Shown here in pieces: positions 1 through 6,925 of a stretch of DNA of 15,674 bases. Where the stretch lies: contig JAGRBY010000104.1 of the NCBI GenBank assembly GCA_020433835.1, positions 1 through 15,674 on the forward strand, written 5' to 3'. Positions within the stretch are counted from its first letter, which is position 1, and every line of letters begins with the position of its first letter. A model generated the notes under the pieces. The model ran no database searches and was not told the origin of the DNA. It saw only the letters and a list, made by a program, of their open reading frames with translations. Source of the DNA: Anaerolineae bacterium. GTDB taxonomy: Bacteria > Chloroflexota > Anaerolineae > 4572-78 > J111. The translations under genes and the position numbers were made by a program.

Positions 1-120
1 TAATTAATAATTAATGGTGAATGGTTTTTACTTCACAATTCACAATTCACAATTAATTATTCACAATTTCTTTTTGTCACCTTATCGACAATCTTTTGTC
101 GATGTCCGTCCCTTAGGGCC
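1..120. repeat. AT-rich intergenic simple-sequence repeats
   Basis: No gene is seen here. Positions 31-68 hold four to five loose copies of an 8-base unit (ttcacaat), preceded by related taattaat and tggtgaatgg runs. A perfect 8-bp inverted repeat with a 4-nt loop lies at 84-91/96-103 (atcgacaa / ttgtcgat). It is not followed by a T-run on either strand, so I do not call it a terminator. Such low-complexity stretches are common intergenic filler, and no function is claimed. Confidence 0.6.
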
Positions 121-164
121 TATTTTATCTAAGCAATTGTGCGTCTGAGCGCTCCCGCCCCTTT

Positions 165-373
165 GATCAAAGCTCTGATCGTATACCTTAGAGCATCCGA
201 CCTTATGATCAGAGCTGCGATCATAGACTTAGAGCATCCGACCTTACGATCAGAGCTGCGATCATAGACCTTGGAGCATCCGACCTTACGATCAGAGCTG
301 CGATCATAGACCTTGGAGCATCGAACCATACGGTTAGAGCTTTGATCGTATGGTCGAGAGCGTAGAAACCTTT
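165..373. repeat. Five-copy ~42-bp tandem repeat (minisatellite)
   Basis: Units begin at 165, 207, 248, 290 and 332, with lengths of 42, 41, 42, 42 and about 42. The three middle copies are nearly identical, with core gatcagagctgcgatc followed by a shared catagacctt-ggagcatccgaccttac stretch. The two outer copies are diverged. The core is an imperfect palindrome bounded by GATC at both ends. A 12-mer in the first copy (165-176) recurs as its exact reverse complement in the last (336-347). Because the unit length is a multiple of three, several frames stay open across the array, but those reading frames have no start signals and look like by-products of the repeat. The whole unit is conserved with no unique spacers, so it is not CRISPR. 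Confidence 0.85.
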
Positions 374-414
374 AATCGGCTGCCGATTTCTGGGTAAAGG
401 TCTTTGGGTTCTAA

Positions 415-460
415 AGGTGACAGTCACTAAGTAACTGTCACCTGACTTTTGCATAAGTCC
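415..460 (-). terminator. Hairpin after pstB, possible terminator; box-plus-hairpin repeat copy 1
   Basis: Just past the pstB stop, the minus strand has the 14-mer GGACTTATGCAAAA (460 to 447). It is followed by a perfect 10-bp stem, AGGTGACAGT (443-434) pairing with ACTGTCACCT (424-415), with a 9-nt loop, and then TTTAG. The T-run is short, so termination would be weak. The same 14-mer followed by a similar hairpin occurs in the plus orientation at 14327-14374, so this may instead be one copy of a dispersed element. Confidence 0.45.
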
Positions 461-471
461 CGAAGGATATT

Positions 472-1263
472 TTAACCAAAACGACCGGTGATGTAATCTT
501 CGGTGCGCTTGTCTTTAGGGTTGGTGAAGAGTTGGTCGGTTTCGCCGTATTCCACCAGTTCGCCGGCTCGGTCAGCTTTGTCCATAAGGTAGTAGGCCGT
601 GTAATCCGAAGCACGGGCGGCCTGCTGCATATTATGGGTGACGATAACGATGGTGTAATTTTTAACCAATTCACGCATGAGGTCTTCAATTTTGAGGGTG
701 GCGATGGGGTCAAGCGCAGAACAAGGCTCGTCCATCAAAATGATTTCGGGTTGGGTAGCAATGGCACGGGCAATACACAGGCGCTGTTGCTGCCCCCCAG
801 AGAGGCCCAGACCGCTCTGATCGAGCTTGTCTTTCACTTCGTCCCACAGCGCTGCCGAACGCAGGGATTGTTCGACCAGCTCGCCCATATTGCCTTTGTA
901 GCCGTTAATTTTAGCGCCCCAGATAATATTTTCGTAGATGCTTTTGGGGAACGGGTTTGGCTTTTGGAAAACCATGCCGATACGACGTCGAACTTCGACG
1001 GGGTCGACATCATTGTCGTATAGATTTTTACCGCGAAACAAGATACGGCCCTCAACTCGACCGCCGGGAATGAGATCGTTCATACGGTTAAGCGCCCGCA
1101 GCACGGTGCTTTTGCCGCAGCCGGACGGACCGATAAAGGCGGTAATCTTTTTCTCTTCCAGTTGTAAGTTGACGTTTTTAACAGCCCGAAAGCTGCCGTA
1201 GTAGCAATGAACATCCTGGAGTTCCAGGGCGTATTTTCCGTTTGTGGATCCGTTTGTGCTCAT
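472..1263 (-). CDS. pstB: Phosphate ABC transporter ATP-binding protein PstB
   Basis: PstB is the cytoplasmic ATPase that powers phosphate import through the PstC/PstA channel. The 263-residue protein has every ABC motif: Walker [10 protein letters not shown] (45-53), Q-loop Q100 in the PstB-typical [10 protein letters not shown], signature LSGGQ (154-158), Walker B IILMDEP (174-180) with catalytic E179, D-loop SALD (182-185) and H-loop H210. The ending YITGRFG is characteristic of PstB, and length is normal. The ATG overlaps the pstA stop as ATGA (1260-1263), and GGAGGT lies just upstream of the start, which indicates translational coupling. It is the last gene of the pstSCAB cluster, and a hairpin follows at 415-443. 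Nothing in the sequence looks defective. Confidence 0.97.
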   Translation of the reverse strand: MSTNGSTNGKYALELQDVHCYYGSFRAVKNVNLQLEEKKITAFIGPSGCGKSTVLRALNRMNDLIPGGRVEGRILFRGKNLYDNDVDPVEVRRRIGMVFQKPNPFPKSIYENIIWGAKINGYKGNMGELVEQSLRSAALWDEVKDKLDQSGLGLSGGQQQRLCIARAIATQPEIILMDEPCSALDPIATLKIEDLMRELVKNYTIVIVTHNMQQAARASDYTAYYLMDKADRAGELVEYGETDQLFTNPKDKRTEDYITGRFG

Positions 1264-3422
1264 GATAACCTCCGGCTGAAGCGGTTGCGCATTAATACCG
1301 CCGATGCATTTAGGGTGAGTAACAATATAAGTAAAACGATGATAGCCGCTGCCGCAATGTTACGGAACTCATCTTGCGGACGGGCTGTCCATTGATAAAT
1401 TTGAATGGGCAAGACTGTAAACTTGGCAAAAGGACCGGTGGGGTCAACCGTGATAAAGGTAGATGCACCGATGACCACCAACGGCGCGGTTTCACCGATG
1501 GCCCGCGACATCGCGAGGATGTTACCGGTTAAAATACCGGGGATAGCGTTGGGCAGCACATGGCTCCAAATGGTTTGCCACCGGGTAGCGCCCAGCCCCA
1601 TACCGGCCTGACGCAGCGAATTGGGTACGGCCCGGATGGCCTCTTGCGCGTTGATGATAATCAACGGCAAAATCAAGAGCGCCAGGGTTAAACTGGCCGA
1701 AATAATCGTTCGACCGTTGGCCGTAGTGGGATCGGAAACTCCAAAGAGTGTACCGCTGGTAATCGGTTCCAACGCCCGCACAAAAATGGCCAGCCCCAAT
1801 ATCCCGTAGATGATAGAAGGGACACCGGCCAGGTTGTTGATGTTGGTTTGAATGATGCCGTTAATGCGCCGCAGGGTGGGGTTGGCGACCATAACCGCGT
1901 ATTCTTCCAGGTAAACCGCGGCTCCTACACCAATGGGTAAGGCCACAGCAATGGTGATAAAGATAACCCACAACGTGCCAAACAAAGCTGTGCGAATACC
2001 GGCCAGTTCCGGCGTACTCGACTGCGGTGTTAGCAAGAATGAGGGCGTTAACCAACTGCGCCACTGAAGCTCACCTTGGGGAATTGTGGCGGCGATTTCT
2101 TCAATTCCGGCTCGATTTAACAGCGACTCCGACAGCGTCCAAGAGCGAACCACGCGCTGTTCAACCACCCGCTCAAGCACCAAATCCACCAACTCGGGCT
2201 GGGTACGTTCGGCCAGCGGCGCTTCGACATCGTAGCGGCGCAGCAAGCCGGCTGATAAGTTAGCTTCTAAGATTTCAAGCAATTCCGCTTTGGTCAACTC
2301 TTTTAACTCTCGCGAAAAGACCGTTTCGGCAAAGAAGTCGAGCGTGCCGCTATCCGCACCGGGAATAAACCGTTCGATGGGTTCATTCGGCCAGGCGGGG
2401 TTGACCTCCGACCAAGTTTTGGCGTCGGTGAAGATCTGGCGCAGTTCATCTTGGGTTGCACTCTCAAGGAAGGTATTTTTCGAACTGACCACCACGGCTA
2501 AGGCATCGGTTCCTACTCGAAATTCAATGGGGGAACGCTTGCTCTTTTCACAGGTTTCAACTTCAGCCCGATTAATCGGACGGCTGGCGTTGACCATATC
2601 AGACGCGCGATCTTCACAAAAGATTCTAAAACCGGCGGTTGTACCGGTTTGCTGCAGGTCGATGCCGCCCTGAAAACCGGCGCGGCGGAACTGAACGGCC
2701 ATTTGACGGGTTAAGGGGTATACGGTTGAACTGCCGGCCACGATAAGATCGTGATCGCTTACGTCAGCCGGGTTACTGGCGTAAGATTGATAGGTGTCGG
2801 CCTGTTCGCCCACCGCTTCAGACCAAGCGGTGGTTGAATTGCCCAGTGTTTCATCAGAGATCGGGAAATAGCCGACTTCTTCAATTGTACTATTGACGTT
2901 ATTGAGATAGTAGTCGACAAACGTGCCAACGGCTGCGTTTTCCTGCATAATTTCCGGTGACGAGTAAATGAAGAGCGGGCGCGAGAGCGGATAATCGCCA
3001 CTTTCGGCGGTCTCGCGCGACGGCGTCTGACCATCAACGGAAACCAGCTTTAGTTTGTCGCTGTTCTCATTGTAATAAGCATATCCAAAAAAGCCGATGG
3101 CATTGGGGTTATCGGCAATGCCGTCGACCAGTTCGTTGTCATCTTCGCTCGAAACGGTGCTTGGGGCTGATAGCATCTGGCTTTCTTCCATCGCCAACAC
3201 CAAACTATTGGGGTCAACGTTGTTTTGAAGCGCCGCATAGCCGAAAGCACCATTGATAATGTTATACAGTAGGGCCAACAAGGCCAAAATGGCGATAATT
3301 GTGGCCGCTTGAAAAGAGATACGCCAGGCTAAACCACCCCGTTTTCGACTTTCGATGAACTTTTGGAGATCATCGCCCTCGGGATAGTGTGATTGATTAG
3401 AAGCTTGAGAATCTTGGCTCAT
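1260..3422 (-). CDS. pstA: PstA permease with circularly permuted PstS-like domain inserted in loop 1
   Basis: This 720-residue protein is more than twice the usual PstA length. A cytoplasmic N-terminus and TM1 (about 37-57) lead into an external loop of about 420 residues, then TM2 (478-503), TM3 (531-551), TM4 (571-590), the EAA-type coupling loop (592-623, [19 protein letters not shown]), TM5 (627-650) and TM6 (691-710). Within the loop, residues 77-195 match the C-terminal half of the free PstS in this window ([29 protein letters not shown]). Residues 225-369 match its N-terminal half ([42 protein letters not shown]). The halves are therefore swapped and joined by a linker at about 196-224. 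The likely phosphate-contacting Ser/Thr/Asp/Arg motifs are kept. Residues 370-475 resemble an ordinary extended PstA loop. The start has GGGAGGAA upstream and overlaps the pstC stop (ATGA). Confidence 0.93.
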   Translation of the reverse strand: MSQDSQASNQSHYPEGDDLQKFIESRKRGGLAWRISFQAATIIAILALLALLYNIINGAFGYAALQNNVDPNSLVLAMEESQMLSAPSTVSSEDDNELVDGIADNPNAIGFFGYAYYNENSDKLKLVSVDGQTPSRETAESGDYPLSRPLFIYSSPEIMQENAAVGTFVDYYLNNVNSTIEEVGYFPISDETLGNSTTAWSEAVGEQADTYQSYASNPADVSDHDLIVAGSSTVYPLTRQMAVQFRRAGFQGGIDLQQTGTTAGFRIFCEDRASDMVNASRPINRAEVETCEKSKRSPIEFRVGTDALAVVVSSKNTFLESATQDELRQIFTDAKTWSEVNPAWPNEPIERFIPGADSGTLDFFAETVFSRELKELTKAELLEILEANLSAGLLRRYDVEAPLAERTQPELVDLVLERVVEQRVVRSWTLSESLLNRAGIEEIAATIPQGELQWRSWLTPSFLLTPQSSTPELAGIRTALFGTLWVIFITIAVALPIGVGAAVYLEEYAVMVANPTLRRINGIIQTNINNLAGVPSIIYGILGLAIFVRALEPITSGTLFGVSDPTTANGRTIISASLTLALLILPLIIINAQEAIRAVPNSLRQAGMGLGATRWQTIWSHVLPNAIPGILTGNILAMSRAIGETAPLVVIGASTFITVDPTGPFAKFTVLPIQIYQWTARPQDEFRNIAAAAIIVLLILLLTLNASAVLMRNRFSRRLS

Positions 3423-4378
3423 TCGTATTCCTCCCGGAAGCGAGCAACTACATAGCGGCTAATGATGTTTAGGATGAGGGTGAGTACAAACAGCACCAAG
3501 CCGATAGCAAAAATACTGTTATAGTCGATGGAGTCGTAACTTAAGTCCCCGCCGCTAATCCGCACAATATGCCCGGTCATGGTTTCAGCGGCGTTGAAGG
3601 GGTTAAAGGTAAAGTTCGGACCGGCCCCGGCGGCAATCGCCACAATCATCGTTTCACCGATAGCGCGGGAGATAGCCACAATAAAGGCCGCCGCAATACC
3701 AGACGTGGCCGCCGGTACAACCACTTTAACGGCTGTTTCCAGCTTGGTGGCCCCTAACCCCAACGCAGCCATCCGCAGCGAGTCGGGGACCGCACTGAGC
3801 GCATCTTCCGCCATCGAACTGACCAGCGGCAGAATAAGGACACCAACCACAACACCAGCTGAAGCGGTGTTGTAAATTTGAACCACATCATCCCCAAAGA
3901 TACTGCGCAACACCGGTGTCATAAAGGTAAGGGCAAAATAACCGTACACAACGGTAGGAATACCGGCCAACACCTCTAACACCGGTTTAAGGATACTTCG
4001 AACCCGGTCGGAAGCGTATTCACTTAAGTAAATTGCCACGGCCAGCCCTAACGGCAACGCGATCAACATAGCAATAGTGGTAACCATAAAGGTGGCGTTC
4101 ATCAACGCCCAGATGCCAAATAGTCCAATAGCAGGCTGCCACTGCGTTCCGGTAAAGAACTCTAACAGAGTCACCTCACCCGACGTAAAGAAATGCAGCG
4201 ACTCTTCCGCAAGAACAAAAACAATACCGATTGTTGTTAAGATTGAAATCGCGCCACAGACAAACAAAAACGTTTCAATCAACGTTTCTGCCACGCGGGG
4301 TTGCTTACGCAGCTTAGTCTGAATATCGATATCAGCTTGTGAAGCGACTTCGGGTCTACTCGATGCCCCTACTGCCAT
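3419..4378 (-). CDS. pstC: Phosphate ABC transporter permease PstC
   Basis: PstC forms the phosphate channel together with PstA in the cytoplasmic membrane. I choose the ATG at 4378 (319 residues, MAVGASS...) because GAGGAGG (4389-4395) lies 10 nt upstream. An in-frame ATG at 4447 lacks a comparable site and would add 23 unconserved residues. Six membrane segments fall at roughly 33-56, 88-118, 133-155, 172-189, 226-250 and 287-308. The EAA coupling loop is at about 190-222 ([20 protein letters not shown]), followed by the typical SRAIGET. Length is normal for PstC, and no substrate-binding insertion is present, unlike PstA. Its stop overlaps the pstA start. About 335 nt separate it from pstS upstream. 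Confidence 0.95.
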   Translation of the reverse strand: MAVGASSRPEVASQADIDIQTKLRKQPRVAETLIETFLFVCGAISILTTIGIVFVLAEESLHFFTSGEVTLLEFFTGTQWQPAIGLFGIWALMNATFMVTTIAMLIALPLGLAVAIYLSEYASDRVRSILKPVLEVLAGIPTVVYGYFALTFMTPVLRSIFGDDVVQIYNTASAGVVVGVLILPLVSSMAEDALSAVPDSLRMAALGLGATKLETAVKVVVPAATSGIAAAFIVAISRAIGETMIVAIAAGAGPNFTFNPFNAAETMTGHIVRISGGDLSYDSIDYNSIFAIGLVLFVLTLILNIISRYVVARFREEYE

Positions 4379-4415
4379 AAAGTTCAAACCTCCTCTAAAA
4401 TTGTGGGTTAGTTTC

Positions 4416-4464
4416 GTTGGTTGGTTTGAGAGTTGGTTAACAACCACCCCTTAAACCAACCAAC
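4416..4464 (-). repeat. 12-bp inverted repeat in the pstC leader
   Basis: gttggttggttt (4416-4427) and aaaccaaccaac (4453-4464) are perfect inverted copies separated by 25 nt that include a further gttggttaacaac stretch. It lies in the pstS-pstC gap, upstream of the pstC ribosome-binding site (4389-4395), and could fold in the mRNA. No T-run follows on the minus strand. Role unknown. Confidence 0.5.
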
Positions 4465-4572
4465 CAACATATTTACTTCCGTATCACGCTCGACTGTGTA
4501 GCTGTATTTATCCATCTTACTACAGGGTACAAGGTGAGATCAAAATTAAATATAAAAAATAAATGCACTCGT

Positions 4573-4578
4573 ATTATA
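4573..4578 (-). promoter_or_regulatory. Possible internal -10 element upstream of pstC
   Basis: The minus strand carries an exact TATAAT here inside an AT-rich stretch between pstS and pstC. No convincing -35 lies 16-18 nt upstream. A separate pstCAB transcript is therefore only a possibility. Confidence 0.25.
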
Positions 4579-4641
4579 CTATTGAAAATAAAAAGAAAAC
4601 GGGAAAGGATGATGGTATTGCTCTCAACTCTATGGGCAGCG

Positions 4642-4674
4642 TGTGGGAAGAGGCACAAAATGCCTCTTCCCACA
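4642..4674 (-). other. 14-bp perfect hairpin between pstS and pstC
   Basis: The arms at 4642-4655 and 4661-4674 (tgtgggaagaggca / tgcctcttcccaca) pair perfectly with a 5-nt loop, 40 nt past the pstS stop. No T-tract follows on the minus strand, so it is not a standard intrinsic terminator. In many binding-protein-dependent transporter operons, a stable hairpin after the binding-protein gene protects or partly attenuates the mRNA, giving more binding protein than permease. That role fits here but is inferred. Confidence 0.6.
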
Positions 4675-4713
4675 ACCCTTACTGCTTTAACGTCCTAAGA
4701 CACTGTCAGTTAA

Positions 4714-5901
4714 TTATGGAGTATTCAATAATGCTTCAGCTAAGTGCGCTCTGGATTCATCCAAGGCCGCATCACTGGCCGGGAAGTAACCCACATCCAG
4801 GATTTCGTCATCCACGTTGGTCAGGTAGTAGTTGATGAATGAACCGACTTGCGGTTTCTCAGCAATGATGTTGGCATCACTGTAAATGAACAACGGTCGC
4901 GCTAACGGGTAGCTGCCGTCTTCCGCACTGTCTTCCGTCGGCGCTACACCCTCAACCGCCAACGCTTTCAGCGTTTCCTGGTTCTCGTTGTAGTAGGCAT
5001 ACCCAAAGAAACCGATGGCATACGGGCTGCCTTGTACCCCTTGCACCAGCACGTTGTCGTCTTCACTCAACTGCAAGTTGCTCGCGCTCAGGATCGGCTC
5101 TTCGTCTTCTTCAAACACTGCTTCCACAAAGTAGTCGAATGTTCCGCTGTCCGTGCCCGGGATGAACCGTTGAATTGGTTCGGCCGGCCAGTCCGGGTTC
5201 ACATCCGCCCACGTTTCCGCCGTCGAGAAGATCGACGCCAGTTCTTCCAGCGTCGCCCCTTCGATGAAGTCGTTCTCTTGGTTGACCACAACGGCTAACG
5301 CATCTGTCCCGACCCGGAACTCTATCGGCTCGCGACCTATCGCCTGGCAGCTCTCGATTTCGCTGTCTTTGATCGCTCGTGATGCATTCGAGATGTCTGT
5401 CTCACCGGCCACGCAGAACCGCTCGAAACCGGCTCCACTCCCGATGCTGTCAATCGTGATGTTCCCGCCATAGCCTTCGTCCTGGAACCGTTCTGCCATT
5501 CGCTCGCTCAACGGGAACACCGTCGAACTTCCGGCCGTGATGATGTCGCCCGTTACACTCAACGGATCCACTTCCGGCAACTCGCCCATCGCCATTGACC
5601 CTTCGGTCATTGCCTCTTCTTCAGCCGGCTCTTCAGCAGCTGCTTCTTCCATGACTTCTTCAGTCGGCTCTGCAGCAACTTCCTCTTCTACTGCTGCTTC
5701 TTCCTCAGCCGGTGCCTCTTCAGCAGCCGGCTCTTCGACAGCGGCTTCTTCTTGAGCCGGTGCCTCTTCGACTACGGCCTCTTCGGTCGCAGCCTCTTCC
5801 TTGACGGGCGCTTCGGTGGTGTCACCGCACGCCGCCAAGAAACTAATGATAAGCAGTAAGCTTATCAATAAATAAAGTGGTCTTACTTTGTTCCAATACA
5901 T
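4714..5901 (-). CDS. pstS: Phosphate-binding lipoprotein PstS
   Basis: PstS captures phosphate outside the membrane and delivers it to PstC/PstA. I start at the ATG at 5901 (395 residues), because AAGGAGG (5911-5917) lies 9 nt upstream; an in-frame start at 5928 has no such site. A signal peptide ends in the lipobox LAAC with Cys25, so the protein should be a lipid-anchored lipoprotein. Residues about 26-110 form a very acidic Glu/Ala/Pro tether. The binding domain follows, with AGSSTVFPLSERM (123-135), GSGAGFERFC (154-163), DISNASR (169-175), [12 protein letters not shown] (195-206), FIPGTDSGTFDYF (246-258), [13 protein letters not shown] (295-307) and YPLARPLFIY (331-340). It is the first gene of pstSCAB. 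Its domain is the direct template for comparison with the permuted copy inside PstA. Confidence 0.95.
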   Translation of the reverse strand: MYWNKVRPLYLLISLLLIISFLAACGDTTEAPVKEEAATEEAVVEEAPAQEEAAVEEPAAEEAPAEEEAAVEEEVAAEPTEEVMEEAAAEEPAEEEAMTEGSMAMGELPEVDPLSVTGDIITAGSSTVFPLSERMAERFQDEGYGGNITIDSIGSGAGFERFCVAGETDISNASRAIKDSEIESCQAIGREPIEFRVGTDALAVVVNQENDFIEGATLEELASIFSTAETWADVNPDWPAEPIQRFIPGTDSGTFDYFVEAVFEEDEEPILSASNLQLSEDDNVLVQGVQGSPYAIGFFGYAYYNENQETLKALAVEGVAPTEDSAEDGSYPLARPLFIYSDANIIAEKPQVGSFINYYLTNVDDEILDVGYFPASDAALDESRAHLAEALLNTP

Positions 5902-6000
5902 CAAACTTTTCCTCCTTAGATCATACATAATTTAATTTGATGGTGAACTCGGCACTTCGAACGTAATACTTGGCTGGAAATCACATAGTATGTATCCGGT

Positions 6001-6076
6001 AAGATAGTCTCACCCTTTAAAGGGTTCGTTAACCCACTGTTAAAATCGGGTTAAATCTCTATTAAGTATTTTTAAC
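6001..6076 (-). promoter_or_regulatory. pstS promoter with six-half-site Pho-box array
   Basis: TTAA cores start at 6017, 6029, 6040, 6051, 6062 and 6072, with spacings of 12, 11, 11, 11 and 10 bp, mostly as gTTAA or tTTAA. PhoB and PhoP family regulators bind direct repeats at 11-bp spacing (Bacillus PhoP boxes are TTAACA-like), which matches. On the minus strand, 10 nt after the promoter-proximal core, lies TATCTT (6006-6001), a plausible -10. The array would then replace a -35, as in PhoB-activated promoters. This would give a pstS leader of about 90 nt. Confidence 0.7.
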
Positions 6077-6101
6077 AGACAATTTTGTCGCTTTAAAAGT
6101 A

Positions 6102-6134
6102 TTTTGGGGCAGAGGGTAAACCTCTACCCCAAAA
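6102..6134. repeat. 14-bp inverted repeat upstream of the pstS promoter
   Basis: ttttggggcagagg (6102-6115) and cctctaccccaaaa (6121-6134) flank a 5-nt loop. There is one mismatch as plus-strand RNA, which becomes a G-U wobble on the minus strand, so minus-strand RNA would fold fully. The T-run precedes and the A-run follows the stem on both strands, the wrong arrangement for an intrinsic terminator. It lies upstream of the predicted pstS start site, between two half-site arrays. Confidence 0.5.
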
Positions 6135-6168
6135 GGAGGAGATAGAGAAGAAGATGGTCTTGTTCAGA

Positions 6169-6230
6169 TTAAACGATGCAGGTAAAGGCGGGTTTAACCT
6201 CATATTAAGGTTAAGTAAAGTGAATGTTAA
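6169..6230. promoter_or_regulatory. Second Pho-like half-site array upstream of pstS
   Basis: TTAA cores at 6194, 6205 and 6227, with a GTAA at 6215, continue the ~11-bp rhythm; weaker sites lie at 6169 (TTAA) and 6182 (GTAA). No good -10 sits at the expected distance on either strand. It may be an upstream cooperative extension of the pstS array rather than a promoter. A TTGACA lies at 6237-6242 on the plus strand but has no -10 partner. Confidence 0.4.
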
Positions 6231-6276
6231 GAGTTCTTGACATTAAAATAATCTTCGATGCGGCAATCAGGGTTTA

Positions 6277-6310
6277 AAACAAAAAAAGAGCTGAAACAAC
6301 GGTTTCGCTC
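6277..6310 (-). terminator. Intrinsic terminator of the small gene pair
   Basis: On the minus strand, GAGCGAAAC, the loop CGTT, and GTTTCAGCTC (6310 to 6288) form a nine-pair stem with one bulged A. It is followed directly by TTTTTTTGTTTT (6287 to 6276). This is a textbook Rho-independent terminator about 40 nt past the stop at 6350. It separates the small gene pair from the pstS unit. Confidence 0.85.
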
Positions 6311-6349
6311 CTCAAATTTACCTGCGGATTTTACTTGTCAAAAGGGCAA

Positions 6350-6592
6350 TTAGATGGCTTTAATATTGATATTATTTTCTGATAAAAAGACTAAAAGTTC
6401 GGGCGAAGGACGTAAACTGAGTAACTTGGTTTTATCTTCCGCGCGTTTTCGTAAAACAAAGTGGTAGGCATTGTCCGTCCACATCGAGCCAAGAAGTACC
6501 GGCTGCTCAATTTCCCAGCCGTCCGATAACGTTTCAACCAACTGCCCAAACCGATTTTTATCTTGTTTGACACTATCCATTAGTAACCTCAT
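6350..6592 (-). CDS. Small protein of unknown function (80 aa), Pho-linked
   Basis: I do not recognise a named family. The 80-residue protein is soluble and mixed in charge, with a central segment GWEIEQPVLLGSMWTDNAYHFVLRKR and a closing part SLRPSPELLVFLSENNINI. It has no signal peptide and no membrane segment. From memory it resembles short uncharacterised proteins in Chloroflexota with a similar W-x-(I/V)-E-x-P-V and YHFVL pattern, but this needs checking. Its ATG overlaps the stop of the upstream small gene as ATGA (6589-6592). A second possible start is Met5 at 6580, with GAGGT 5 nt upstream. Its position behind a strong Pho-box promoter and before an intrinsic terminator supports a real gene expressed on phosphate starvation. 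Confidence 0.7.
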   Translation of the reverse strand: MRLLMDSVKQDKNRFGQLVETLSDGWEIEQPVLLGSMWTDNAYHFVLRKRAEDKTKLLSLRPSPELLVFLSENNINIKAI

Positions 6593-6792
6593 TGTCTATT
6601 CACCGGAGCGTAAACTTTATCTCGAAATTCGATCATCTGTTGCAACTGAAGTTGGGCAGTTAATTCCTTTGAGATGAGTTGGGCTTGATGGTCGGGGTAA
6701 TTATTGCTCAACTGTTTTTGAAGGCTAAGTATCTTTAACTGCTGTTCGAGTCTGGCTATCTTTAAGCTGATGGTTCCTTGTGTTTCACTCAT
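6589..6792 (-). CDS. Small predicted coiled-coil protein (67 aa), Pho-linked
   Basis: No known family is recognised. The 67-residue protein is almost entirely helix-forming and rich in Leu, Gln and Lys with heptad-like spacing (ISLKIARLEQQLKILSLQKQL and ELTAQLQLQQMIEFRDKVY), so a coiled coil or helical hairpin is likely. There is no signal peptide or membrane segment. AGAGGT lies 6 nt before the ATG at 6792. The stop overlaps the next small gene (ATGA), implying coupled translation and perhaps a two-protein complex. The upstream leader of about 130 nt starts at a TATAAT preceded by a Pho-box array. It could be a small regulator or adaptor of phosphate signalling, but nothing in the sequence proves that. 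Confidence 0.65.
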   Translation of the reverse strand: MSETQGTISLKIARLEQQLKILSLQKQLSNNYPDHQAQLISKELTAQLQLQQMIEFRDKVYAPVNRQ

Positions 6793-6925
6793 TTTGAACC
6801 TCTTTGTTCGCTATGAATACGATCATAAATGTTATTTTTCATTGTTAAGTAAAAACTCCATTCCTATTCCTTACCCAAGGTAATAGGCAAACAATTATTT
6901 TTTATCTGTCTTATTATTCGGGCAA

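Noticed and set aside
150..373. CRISPR array.
   Set aside because: The full 42-bp unit is conserved without unique spacers, and no cas genes are present.
129..454. Two open reading frames across the tandem repeat (66 and 77 codons, minus strand).
   Set aside because: They arise because the 42-bp unit is a multiple of three and lacks stops in several frames. No ribosome-binding site, and the product is just a repeated 14-residue phrase.
532..1023. 163-codon plus-strand frame opposite pstB.
   Set aside because: It is a shadow of pstB on the antisense strand; pstB has every family motif and a coupled start.
1260..3422. PstA/PstS fusion as an assembly or frameshift artefact.
   Set aside because: The frame is continuous, the inserted domain differs from the local PstS at many positions, the loop sequences on both sides are permease-like, and both gene overlaps (ATGA) are intact. 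Read mapping would still be a useful check.
4563..4835. 90-codon plus-strand frame over the pstS 3' end.
   Set aside because: It overlaps the conserved C-terminus of pstS and a perfect hairpin, with no ribosome-binding site.
6102..6134. Inverted repeat as an intrinsic terminator.
   Set aside because: The T-run lies before and the A-run after the stem on both strands, the reverse of what termination needs.
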